The notes below the pieces were generated by a model. It did not search any database, was not told the origin of the DNA, and worked only from the letters and a program-made list of their open reading frames with translations. From Lepisosteus oculatus (Eukaryota; Chordata; Actinopteri; Semionotiformes; Lepisosteidae), in NCBI RefSeq assembly GCF_040954835.1, contig NC_090698.1, forward strand, positions 72,671,284 through 72,735,283: 64,000 bases of DNA, in the 5' to 3' direction. This document shows, piece by piece, positions 36,999 to 48,287 of the stretch (the stretch's first letter is position 1; each line of letters begins with the position of its first letter). Both the position numbers and the translations under genes were made by a program.

Positions 36999-38930
36999 TA
37001 GTTTTTCACAGCAGGCAAAGTCTTGTAATTTGTTTACTTAGCCCTTAATACCACCGTAACCGATCTTGCTGGTCTGGGCTTTTTTTCTACATTCTACATT
37101 GACTCCTTGATTTAAAGACATAAAGTGTATTATTTCCAACAACTTCAGCCACAGAACTTCCAGGCTCTCATCAAATTACTAATTTGATGTAATTATAGTG
37201 AAATATTTTCTCAAATCCTTGTCAAGGCTGAGTCTAGGTGGAAAATGTAATATTTATGAAGCAGGGTCTATATTTTAGTTCATTCTAATAGTATTCTTCA
37301 TTACAACGGGGATGGTTATCAACCTGTCACAATGTAAATTTGAATTGAATTTGTAAGAAAGAGGACACGCTATATGACATAGCACTGTCTCTCACAAAAA
37401 TGTGATAATGTGTTAGGTGAAGAGAGTTCATTGAAAGCAACATCATTGTCACTTTCTTAATACTACACTTCTCAGTAATTCATTTTTTCTAAATGAAGAT
37501 AAGGTTTAGATTTCAGTGCTTTCCCCACACTTTACCACTGAAAATGATTTTGATGGTAGTTTGAAAGTTTTTTCTCAGTTACGGCTGAGAACAGTGTAAA
37601 CAGGGCTGCCGTGTCTCTCTGCAGTATGTCTGTGGGTACAGTAAAGTCAACTGGCATGAGTGTGGCCAACAGTGAAGGCATCACTGTGCGGCAATGATGT
37701 ATCCCAATTAGAGGAAAGCTGGTCCGCAAAGTGTTAACAGATGATAGCGTGCAAAAATCTCCCTTGAGATGTCGTCTTTAATTATGTATGAGACATTTTA
37801 TGGTTAGAAGCCCTATCGGCAGAGGACTCTTATTTTTTCTGTTTTATAATCCCCTACTCTACAGTTCTGTTACTACTGAAAAGCTGTCTTCAGACTCACA
37901 AAAAAAGTTCAACTCTAATACATTCCAAGTGCTTCAGAGACATTTTTATTTATGTGTAGACATTGATCTTTTGATTGGAAGGTTTCGGTTGCATTAAAAG
38001 ATCGATAAAGCACCATGACATCGGTTGTTTGTTTCCCTTTGATTCACAATGGGTGACAAAGCTAGCTTAAGGGCATGCTATTCTTGAGAATGGTCTTCTA
38101 TAAACTGAGGCGTTACTCATTTTATTTACTCCCTATTGGAAGTCCAATGAATCATACCTGCTACGCAGGCACAAACAGCTTCATTAGACTGACTGTGAAT
38201 CCCTACATTCTGAATAATTGATGCCAAGATTATGAAACTGCCTCATTCCCAGCATAAGTAACTCTAGATCCTCAGAATGACCCACAGTTCATCCAGGTAA
38301 CACTATACATGCTGTCACATTGGCAGGCGAGGATCAGATACAGCTTGGCAAGTCTCAGTTACTTGGCATTGCACTGCTGTGCAGAAGTCTTGCAGAGTCA
38401 CGGCTGAGGTGAGAGGGTCAAGGAAGTGGGGAAGTTCGCTTTCGTGACGCCTTCTGTGCGAGAATATAATATTAAAACAGAAACACTTTCAGTCACACTC
38501 GCCTCACTGACTCTCTCATTTAAGCTTCTGTAACCCGGTGCTTGAATGCCATTCTCAATACAGTACAATACCCAACTCAGAGGTCTAAGGAACTTTCTTG
38601 GTGGGAAGTTGAAGTGGTTTTGCATGGAACAATAATTCCCAGCTGGTGAAAAGAGAAGCCTGAAGTGGGATTTGAAATGACAGCCAAGGGGTATTGTGAC
38701 TGGAGACTTTGGATTTATCTGGTTGAAGTGTCAGAAGTGCCAGGTACAGAACTGGCCACTGAATCGCCACAGTGTGGGGCTAAACCCCGTGGGGCTGTAC
38801 AGGTTTAGTAAAGAGGAGAAATCATTGTGACTTCCTAGGAAATATGTGGAAATCATCTGATACCAAAGGATTGCCTCTATTGCCAGCTATCAGTAGTGTA
38901 TTGAAACGCGACTATTTGTGTTTCAACTAT

Positions 38931-39065
38931 TCAATTCAATTTATTTTTATATAGCGCCTTTCACAACAAGGTTGCCCCGAGGCTCAGGAGAGAAACCAAA
39001 AAACCTCCAGGGGTCCAAGGTCAACTGGCTGCCCAACCCCTTTGGGCATGCTAACATTATACAAT
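38931..39065. repeat. Unclassified fish interspersed repeat
   Basis: Contains atatagcgcctttcacaaca and aggttgccccgaggctcagg, wording seen in many fish interspersed repeats. A distantly similar start (atttatatagggcttttaaa) is at 55005. Family not named. Confidence 0.45.
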
Positions 39066-41284
39066 TAAAAAAAGGACATGGATGAGGGTATTAATCCATC
39101 CAGCTGCGGAAACCATGTAGATGTGGGTGTTGTGATCAATCCCAAACATTTTGACATGATGTCCCTCTTTGGGTTTTCACAAGACCATCCCCAGTTACGT
39201 TGGATAGAATTAAAGTTCCACAAATACATGAATTATTATTCATTTGCATTTTCATTTATTTTGGAATATAATGTATTTAATTATACTGTACGTCACAATA
39301 TATTTCTGTAATGTCTGTATTATGTATTTGTAACAAAATTGTATCATTGCTCATGATCGTCTAACAACTAATTAATTATTTTAACCGTGTGACTGGTGCA
39401 TAAATATCATGCATTGAAAAATCTGCATAAAGGTTTTAAAAATTAATTGTTATTTCTGAAAAGTTCCAATGAACAACAATAATGTCAGTATACATTTTAA
39501 TTTACACCTAGCTGTATTATGCATGTAGTGTCCTAAGAATACTTCTATTTCAAACTTTTTCAAACTAAAACTTGACTAAACTGCAGAACACAAAATTATT
39601 TTTTGTGTGGGAAAAAAATGAAATTTAAGCAAGTAAAAGCAACTTGAATAAACCACTTGAATGAGAGAGATGAAACATTTTGGTGCTTGCTGTACTGGAC
39701 ATTCTGCAAAAGCGTTTTAGTTCCTTAGGAAATGAATTTTCACTTTTGATCATGTTTATATAATCAACCCTTTTAAAAATGGTTTCATTATCTCAAGTTA
39801 TTTTAAAGTTTATGAGACAAGTTTTTTTTTCCACTAGAACTGTTGTGACAGCTGAATGTTTTGGATCCACTATAGCTTCAGTCACCCACATTAATCCAGT
39901 GTTTGGTGAACACACAGCTTTCTTTAATCCTTTCACAGGCATCTGCTCTAGAATTGCCACTGACAGTAATTGTGAGCAGAAGCTTTTTTAACCCCCCTTG
40001 GAGAACACCCCCATTTCTAAACAGACAACTGTACGATGTCTATGAGCGTGTTAATGACAAAGATACACAGCCGCTTCTGAGGAGCAATTGATTGATTCAT
40101 CGTTTAGCTGTTGAATTTGCATTTGGAAAGCAAGAGATAAATGTGTTCCTTCAGCTACCTAATTAATACAACATGTGAAATATGCTATTGTGAACCGAGG
40201 TCTGGGTAATGGGTATTGTCCGATGTAGACTGTGATTTTCTTTATTGCTTACATAAATTGGGAAGATGGTGTGGGAGCCATGATAGTCTAAAGAAAGCAG
40301 TACCTTCTTCGTAAAAGAGAAGAAATTAATACTGCTTTCAATCACGTGGATTAGTAGTAGTCTAGGATTGCCTTACCCGCATTATGTTAATATTAATTTT
40401 AACAGCTTGATGTGTTGGGATCTTTCCAGTCCAGGTTACTGATCAGGATTTTCACTGAGACTTGTTTCTTTGCTGTGTGTTTTAGCTGAAAGACCTGGCT
40501 GGAGAAAGCAAAGACCTTTTCAGAAAGGGGCTAAGGTGGCTCTGTAATCTTCTCAACATTAGGCTTTTTGAGTGAAACAGAAGAGATTGTTGTTTGTTAA
40601 CAGTATTGTTTCCTTCATGCTTGTAATCCTCAGCTTTCCCTCTCTGCGTGAGCCCTTTGGGTCAGTCCAAATCGAAGACGTAGTTTTTAACTATAAAAAT
40701 GTTCAGAGTTCTAAAGCAATGCAGTTTCTAATTTGAAAGGCAGCTACAGTTTATCTGTGCCACAAAGGTGCTAAGTGAATAAAGGAATTCATAGGGAAAA
40801 TGCATTATCTACAGAAAGGATCAGGGGTGTGGTATTGCTTTAAAGTTCAAACTTAGCAGGTGTGTCCCTTCAGCAGATGTCTGGAAGAATGTGTCCTTTC
40901 CTGCCTGGCCGTGGTGTGCACTCTGTTTTAAATGCAGTTGCCCTGCAGAGCGGAGGCGAACATTATATAATATTGATTAGATATAAGGGAGATGTGCGGT
41001 GGAACAGCACTGTCAGTTTGCCTTTATTCACTTTCTGCATTTAAAAACTCCTTGCAGGACGCTGTGCTCCTTCTTGAAGACAGCAACTGGTTCCATCTGT
41101 GTGCCAGGCCCTGGGCATGTATAGTGGGAAAAGCTGTACTTTTCATGTGCTGCTGATTAGAAGAAAGAATTCAGTTCAAGCATTGCTTTTTAAGACACTT
41201 AGTGTTACATACTTTTTTTTTAGGTTAAATGTCTTCTCAGTTAAGAAGATAAAAAATCCCAGGGTATATACTGCCTTGAGCTTA

Positions 41285-41365
41285 TTTGCTTGCTGGGATT
41301 CTCTTCACTAGCTCCCCAATGACGCTCAATTTCATGAAGTGGTTAAGAAATGGATGGATGGAAGT
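41285..41365 (+). repeat. Probable L2-like 3' end
   Basis: Ends gtggttaagaaatggatgga then tggaag, resembling the ATGGATGG-type terminal repeats of fish L2 elements. Confidence 0.4.
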
Positions 41366-41610
41366 TAAAAACAGAAAACTTGTGGCTACGCTTAGGGTCT
41401 TGTAACTACTCTACAAGTATTGTGGACATAGAGCCAGGTATCGAGCATCTAACAACACCTCTGTCAGAACTGTGTTTGATCAACAAATCAGTGCAGATAT
41501 GAGCTATCTAGGCAAAAGTGTGATTTTTGTGTGGTTTTGGAAAGAAAAAATGTTCACACTGTAAAGTAAGAGACATACAATTCATTTCAAATGCTGTAAT
41601 TGTGCTTATC

Positions 41611-41660
41611 CTTTGCTTATCCTTTGCGGCCTTCGCATGCTAATGCAGCTCCCCACCTGA
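41611..41660 (+). repeat. Family C repeat, 3' end fragment
   Basis: Contains cctttgcggccttcgcatgc and atgcagctccccacctgaat, matching the terminal part of the other copies. Confidence 0.45.
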
Positions 41661-43000
41661 ATTAATTCAATGAATGTGTTTGTTCAACAAATTGGTTCCG
41701 AATTGAACTGTCTAGGCAAGAGTGTGATTTTTTTTTTGTAGTTTTGGAAAGAATGAATTCTGGTCAATAGAGTGATGGCACAAGATCCAAGATTGATTGA
41801 ACAAATCAAGATGGAACAGTTTTTTTGCATGTATCACTCTCAGCATCTGAAATTTAAAGAAGTGATCAAATTTAAAATAATTTTGCAGGTGGTAGAAGGA
41901 GAGCTTGGTATTGTGTATAATGTGATTGAAAACATTGCAGAAAATGATTTCTCTTAAATTAATCTCCTCTGAGTTATACATGAGAACCTGTAAACATAAA
42001 CTGTTAGCAACTTCAAACATCATCCAGACACAATTTTGAAAGCATCAGCATTGGTTTTACCTGGGCTAAAAAGACTGTATGTAAAGTAGTGTAAGTCAGC
42101 TACATATGCTCAATAAATGAATAACCCTTGATTAACCAGATATTAATATCTGATTGAAGTCAAACAGAAATAGTACAGTGTGTCTCATGATAGGCTTGAC
42201 TGACAGGCAGCCTTATGCTGCTTGCTTTCTAGTAGAAGAGTCATAGGACAGGATTATGTTTCTTACGTTTTTCACTGCAGGTTTGTTAAAACAAAGTAAG
42301 TACCATACTATTTTTATATTACTGTATTTTTATTTTTATTAACATAACTGTGAGTTTTATTATCATGCACACAACTTATTGTTAATCAATTTGATTAAGT
42401 TTTCCTTGATAACATTATCAATGGGATATTCATTCTGCACACAAATGCTTTGAGAATCTAAATATTGGACAAAAGGTATTTTGTGCCTGCACCAAAACTA
42501 TTTTTTAGGTCTCTAATCTATTTAATGAAATCAGGAAGTTCCCATAGACTCTGCTTGAAAAGCAACCCAAGAGTGTACAGCAGAAATAACAGGCTTTATT
42601 TTTCCATTGTGTCTCTCTTTCCTCACACAGTCAGCATCTCTTAATCCAGTTTTGATGATTTTCACAAGCTCGCCTCTGGATGCTGGTCAGATTCCTGGTT
42701 CCAGGGCAGGTCTCCAATCACTGTGATTTCAGCAGAGATAGGAGCTTTCTGTTTCTTATTTTCTAGTTTTAACTTTTATTGTTGTCTCTTAATTCTAGGA
42801 ATAATGGTGCCCAAGCATTCAATGCATTCATTGAATATTTAGGTAGGGTGAGATTTGGCTTCTTCTGCTTGGCTTGACCTCCTGGGCAGAGGTCATGGAG
42901 ACTGGAACCAGAGAGAGGAGTGAACTAGGGGCAGCTGCACAGGTGGGGATGGGTTGGAGGGATGCATGAGGCAGGAAGCGAAAAGAAGAGGAAGCAGAAG

Positions 43001-43280
43001 ATAAGATCACTTTATTGGCCGTATACAATTTCTTGTATTAGGAATTTGTCTTCTCACATACCCCAGCTTGCTCTCCATGAGACACACAGACAGGGAGAGA
43101 AGCTGGGGGTCAGAGCGCAGGTCAGCTATTGTACAGCGCCCCTGGAGCAGTTGGGGTTAAGGGCCTTGCTCAGGGGCCCAACGGAGTAGGATTCCTCTGC
43201 CGGCCACAGGATTTGAACTGGCAACCTTCCAGCCACAGGCACGCACAGATCCTTAGTCACAGAGCCACTGCACTGTCCTG
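43001..43280 (-). mobile_element. tRNA-derived SINE, family A, copy 2
   Basis: Minus-oriented, close to copies 1 and 3 over the whole length. Its tail (left edge) is AAGTGATCTTATC. The head B box has decayed (plus strand ggatttgaact). Confidence 0.85.
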
Positions 43281-44421
43281 TGGAATTCACATATGATTTA
43301 ATCTGTACATAGCGAGAAGAAATGACACCAGGAAAGATTATGATTTACAGCAGCCAAGGCATACTGGCAGCGTTTGTTGAGATGAAGACATGCTGATCAC
43401 GTTGGTTGTAGAGTTGCACCCACATTAATTTGAGCTTGCAAAACATGCTATTAGTATTCAGACAGCCTATTCCCGAAATGATTGGAAAACAGCATACCCA
43501 ACTCAAGTGCCGTGAAAGAGATTTCAGTTAGTGTCTGGACCTCAGCTTCTGTTTGCCCGCACAGCTAAACCCATTGTTTGAAAGTTCAGATTTCTAAATG
43601 TTCGGTTGATTGTCAGTTTCCTAACCATGGCAGTTGTCAAAACACAAACGAGTGTTACAGAGATTTCGGTCAAGGTGTCATTAATGTTGTTTTTGAAGGT
43701 ATGCAAGTCTACGCTGCCCCTTTGGAATCATAGTTCAGACATAAATCACAGGGGATGTGGCTACAGCCAGAGTCTCTACAATACAATCTAACAGGAAACA
43801 CTTGCTGTCGCATGAGGTTGATCGTGGCGCACGTCCTGAGGACTATGTGTCTTATTGTTCTTCCGACCTGAATTCACAGAGCTAATTGTGTATTTAATTA
43901 AAGAATTTAAACCTTTTCCCAGTGTAAAGCTTTTGGTAGTTTGAAGAATGGCATGAGATCCTCTCATTAGCAGCAGATTACGATGTGGCAACTCTGTGTT
44001 GAAAGCACAAAACACTCCTCTTCCACATATAAAAATTAATCATATTAAAGTTTTAATATGACTGATAAATAGTACGAAGGCAATGACAGGCTTTCTTAAA
44101 TTGTCTATTTGTTTACTGTACGTGTCTAGGAAGCAAATTAACTAATATGATGGGTTGTAAAAAGATGTTTAAATAGATGCATTGATCATGAAATTAAACT
44201 AATGTTTTTTTTCATTCATATAGTATAATAATGTTATGTTACACGGATCCCAGGGCACTGTTCTGAATAGCAGAGGTGACCACGCAGTGTCCTGCATAAA
44301 TTCCTCTTTGGGCAGGATCGGGTCCCTTCCAATATGCATAGTACTTTAGAATCCATCAGGAAAAAAAATTGGCCTATAAATGAAAAGAATGACTGAATCT
44401 CCTCTTTTGGTTGTTTCAGGA

Positions 44422-44604
44422 ATGCCCACTGTCTTGACCCTAGCAGGGCTCCTCATAGCACTTTCCATCCCGTATGCGAGTGGACAGACAGAGCTGAGGT
44501 TTCTGGGACAGACGGATTTTGTGGTGAACGAAAGCAGCACAACCGTGGTCCGGCTCATCATCGAGAAGACTGGAGATCCCGTCAACATCACGGCGTTAAT
44601 CCTG
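44422..44604 (+). CDS. ADGRV1: ADGRV1 first coding exon (residues 1-61)
   Basis: The exon begins at 44420 after tgtttcag, so the ATG comes two bases later. It encodes MPTVLTLAGLLIALSIPYAS, then ELRFLGQTDFVVNESSTTV and the start of Calx-beta 1. The donor is CTG/gtagga, phase 0. Human ADGRV1 has a few extra residues before the equivalent Met. Confidence 0.92.
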
Positions 44605-47600
44605 GTAGGACTCAGAGGGGGACTACACACTGGACCCTGAGATTGTGTCTGAACAGGGGAGAACAGGAACAACAGGCTCTGAAAGTGTGTTAAATCATAA
44701 ACATAAATAAAATTACTTGAAGCTGTGGTCACTATGCTAGGAAGTACTCTCAATGAACTTTATACAGAAACATCTCTCAGCAGCACTACAGACACTTGAA
44801 AAATCATACAAATGCTACAATTAAATGCATTCAAAGTAGACTAGCAGTAGAATGATGTCACTATTCATATTACTGCAAATGACTGATTTTTCTTGCCTTT
44901 GATGTGGTGCCAACTACGAATTTTAATTCAATTTTAGACTAATGTTGTAGTGGCAGTCCAGTGTAATGTTCTTATTAATATAATCTTGTCCTATTATTTT
45001 GACTTTTCTGTCTTCCTGCTGTTTTCTACTTAAACAGATTTACTGTAAATTGTTAGAGACAATTGTTATTTCCTTACGTACTTACAGTATTTCCTTGCCA
45101 TACTTATTACCTTCAATAATAATAATAATAATAATAATAATTTCTGGACACTCCACTCAAAGCGCTTTACAGGTAATGGGAACTCCCCTCCAACACCACC
45201 AATGTGCAGCATCCACCTGGATGATGCGACGGCAGCCATAGTGCGCCAGAACGCTCACCACACATCAGATATCGGTGGGGAGGAGAGCAGAGTAATGAAG
45301 CCAATTCATAGATGGGGATTATTAGGAGGCCATGATTGGTGAGGGCCAATGGGAAATTTGGCCAGGACACCGGGATTACACCCCTACTCTTTTCGAGAAA
45401 CGCCCTGGGATTTTTAATGACCACAGAGAGTCAGGACCTCGGTTTTACGTCTCATCCGAAGGACGGCGCCTGTTTACGGTATAGTGTCCCAGTCACTATA
45501 CTGGGGCATTAGGACCCACATGAGCCGCAGGGTGAGCGCCCCCTGCTGGCCCCACTAACACCTCTTCCAGCAGCAACCTTAGTTTTTCCCAGGAGGTCTC
45601 CCATCCAGATACTGACCAGGCTCACACCTGCTTAGCTTCAGTGGGCTGCCAGCTGGGAGCTGCAGGGTGATATGGCTGCTGGCAATAGTCTCTGGAGAGT
45701 GACTGTTTTATGGGGTCCTGCAGCAAAAGAAACTGGTAGAACTGCCTGAGTGTTGAAGATAGTTCTGTGTTGCTTATGGGCCCACCTGGGGTGCCTCATG
45801 TCCTTCTTCCCTCTCACCAGTTATAGTTTCCCGCTCCACCTTAGATAACACGCTTGGATTTCCTTGCCAGGGCAGAAGCTCAGTCCTTCATAGGATTCTT
45901 GTTTTGGTTTCCAGCTCCTTTGTTCGCTGTAAAAGTGCCTGAAGAGAGCTGTTGTTCTCTTGAATCCTGTGCTGATACTGAGCACGCAGGGTGTTTCTAA
46001 ACATCTGGCCTTTGAAGATTTCAAAAATGTGGACCTGAATCTGTGAATCTGTCAGCAAGAACAGAATTCCTCTGCCTTGGCTCCTTCCTTCCTTATTTTT
46101 GTCAGTGCTTCCCCAGGGCCAGAATCATTCTTCCTTCTCCCCAAATAATGTGAAGCATCGCCCATGTTCTCCCAGATGTTTCTTGACCCGAGAAGCTCGG
46201 GTCCAACTCACAGTAGCAGCAGTGGGACGTATAGTATCTGTGGGGGAAAAAAACAAACCCAGACATCTGCTCATCTGCTGCTGTTGGCGCTGGAACCCAC
46301 ATCTGCTCGCAGTTTGGTTTTCTGGAGGGCTCCCAGCGCCCTAGCTGAGCGCTTGATCCTGACGTGCTCCTGCTCCCTCCTCTGAAGTCACGGCAGCGTC
46401 TTGTGCGCGGGCTGGATGGGAGCGATAATGGACCTTTTTGCTGTGGGCAGCTGTGGGTGGTAGGAAAGCCGAGAGTCTAATTGTCACCCACATGACTTCA
46501 TTCCATGTGGCACATGTGACAAACAGCTCCACTGAGCCCTGGGTAAGATAGTAGTTCAGTGAGGGCTTCCAGTGGTTTCTGAGGGTTTGGCTCTGTGAGC
46601 CTCTTTACTTATGGGATGAATTATCAAAGCGCCTGTGAAGATTCATATTGCTAACGCTTCTTATTCAGCTGGTGTGCTGTGAGTATTGATGTGTATTCTA
46701 TGTAAAGTAAAACAATGTATTTTTTTAACATAATATTGAGTTTAACATAATATTGTTCTTGTTCGTAATTAAACACTATACTGCACTCCGTTTTTATAGT
46801 ATAGACTGTTTTTATCAGATTCAGATCTCCTCTGGAACTGGAGCCTGTCCCAGCAAGCAGTGGGCACAGGGTGGGGTACACCCTGGAAGGGGTGCCTGTC
46901 CATCGCAGGACACACACAGACACAAACAAATACCGGGGGACGTTTTCCCAGAAGCCAATAAACCTACCAGTTTGTTATTGGACTGTAATAAGATCAGAGA
47001 TAAGATCACTTTATTGGCTGTATACAATTTCTTGCATTAGGAATTTGTCTTTTCACATACCCCAGCTTGCTCTCCATGAGACACACAGACAGGGAGAGAA
47101 GCTGGGGGTCAGAGCGCAGGGTCAGCCATTTAAACAGCATCCCTAGAGCAGCTGGGGTTAAGGGCCTTGCTCAGGGGCCCAACGGAGTAGGATTCCTCTG
47201 CCAGCCACAGGATACGAACCGGCAACCTTCCAGCCACAGGCACCGATCCTTAGCTACCGTGCCACTGCCCCACCCTGAAAGACTCTCAGCATCCCTGGGT
47301 GGGTTCGAACCACAAACCTTTCAGTTAACAGCCAAACGCACTAACCGATTGCACCGCAGAGACTCGGAGACTGTGGGAGAAAACTGGAGTGCTGGGAGGA
47401 ATCCCACATGAACACAGGGAGAACATACAAACTCCAGGAATATATGCACGTCCACAATGGAACCCAGGGTTCCTGTGCTGGAAGGCAGCAATTATACTGT
47501 ACTGAATTATACTATAATATCACAATAAAGGACAAGCCCTCTTGAGGGCTCTCACTACAAACAAGCCATGGGCGAATTAGGTGACTTCTTTTCTCAAGAT

Positions 47601-48245
47601 TTCATTTTATGGATTTTTTACCTTAGCAATATTCAATTTCCTACAGTTCTGAAATTAACAGACAGAAAAGCAGAAGGTTAAAGCAGAAATGTACCAAAAT
47701 TTTTGGTATCTTACATCCCTGGACATAAAGATTACAAATGAGAGGAGGTCATTCAGCCTCTCTTGCCCACTTGGTACTTAATAACAAATTGATCCCAGGA
47801 TCTCATCCAGTTATTTCTTGATCGAAACCAGTGTATAAGCTTTAGCGACTTAGCTAGGCAGCTTGTTCCACACTCCCACAGCCATTTGTGTACACAAGTA
47901 AATAAATAATCCTAACACTTACTGTATGTACTGTAGAGCTTTTCTTCACACTCCACTCAAAGCACTTTACAGGTGATGGGGACTAGACCTCCACCAGCAC
48001 CATTGTGTAGCCCCACCTGGATATTTCATTGAAATTCTATTCAATTCTGTTCCATCTTTAAATTGGCTTCATGACTCTGTTCTCCTCCCTACTGATAGCT
48101 GGTGTGTGGGGAGCGTTCTGGTGCACTATGGCTGCCGTCGCATCATCCAGGTGGGGCTGCACACTGGTGGTGGTGGAGGGGATCTCCATTACCTGTAAAA
48201 CACTTTGAGTGGAGTGTCCAGAAAAGCGCTATATAAGTTTAAGCA

Positions 48246-48287
<42 letters not shown>

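Larger units (their letters stand above)
22990..44419 (+). other. ADGRV1 intron 1 (if the exon at 22989 is correct), about 21 kb
   Basis: Mostly unique AT-rich DNA with no coding sequence recognised. It carries an L2-like tail (29580-29925), family C repeats (30235-30308, 31852-32020, 32254-32372, 41611-41660), a LINE remnant (32545-33000), a CAACAG microsatellite (36922-36997), a short GT tract (33647-33680), an unclassified fish repeat (38931-39065), a probable L2 end (41285-41365) and SINE copy 2 (43001-43280). A GC-rich patch lies at 30950-31290 and a perfect hairpin at 34234-34266. An RFX-like half site, CCATGGTTAC, is at 23600-23609. Stretches such as 24000-29500 and 34300-36900 show nothing I can name. 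Confidence 0.5.
46828..47500 (-). mobile_element. L2-like LINE tail, interrupted by an insertion
   Basis: The left part (46828-46986) has ggagcctgtcccagcaagca and ends ttattggactgt. The right part resumes at 47369 with gactgtgggagaaaactgga and continues to gagaacatacaaactccagg. In the intact tail at 29580-29925 these two parts are contiguous, so about 380 bases were inserted. Confidence 0.7.

Noticed and set aside
47290..47363. Functional tRNA-Asn gene
   Set aside because: Several stem positions are weakened by C-to-T changes, a T-stem pair is lost, and no terminator follows. A decayed copy is more likely, though a weak functional gene cannot be excluded from sequence alone.
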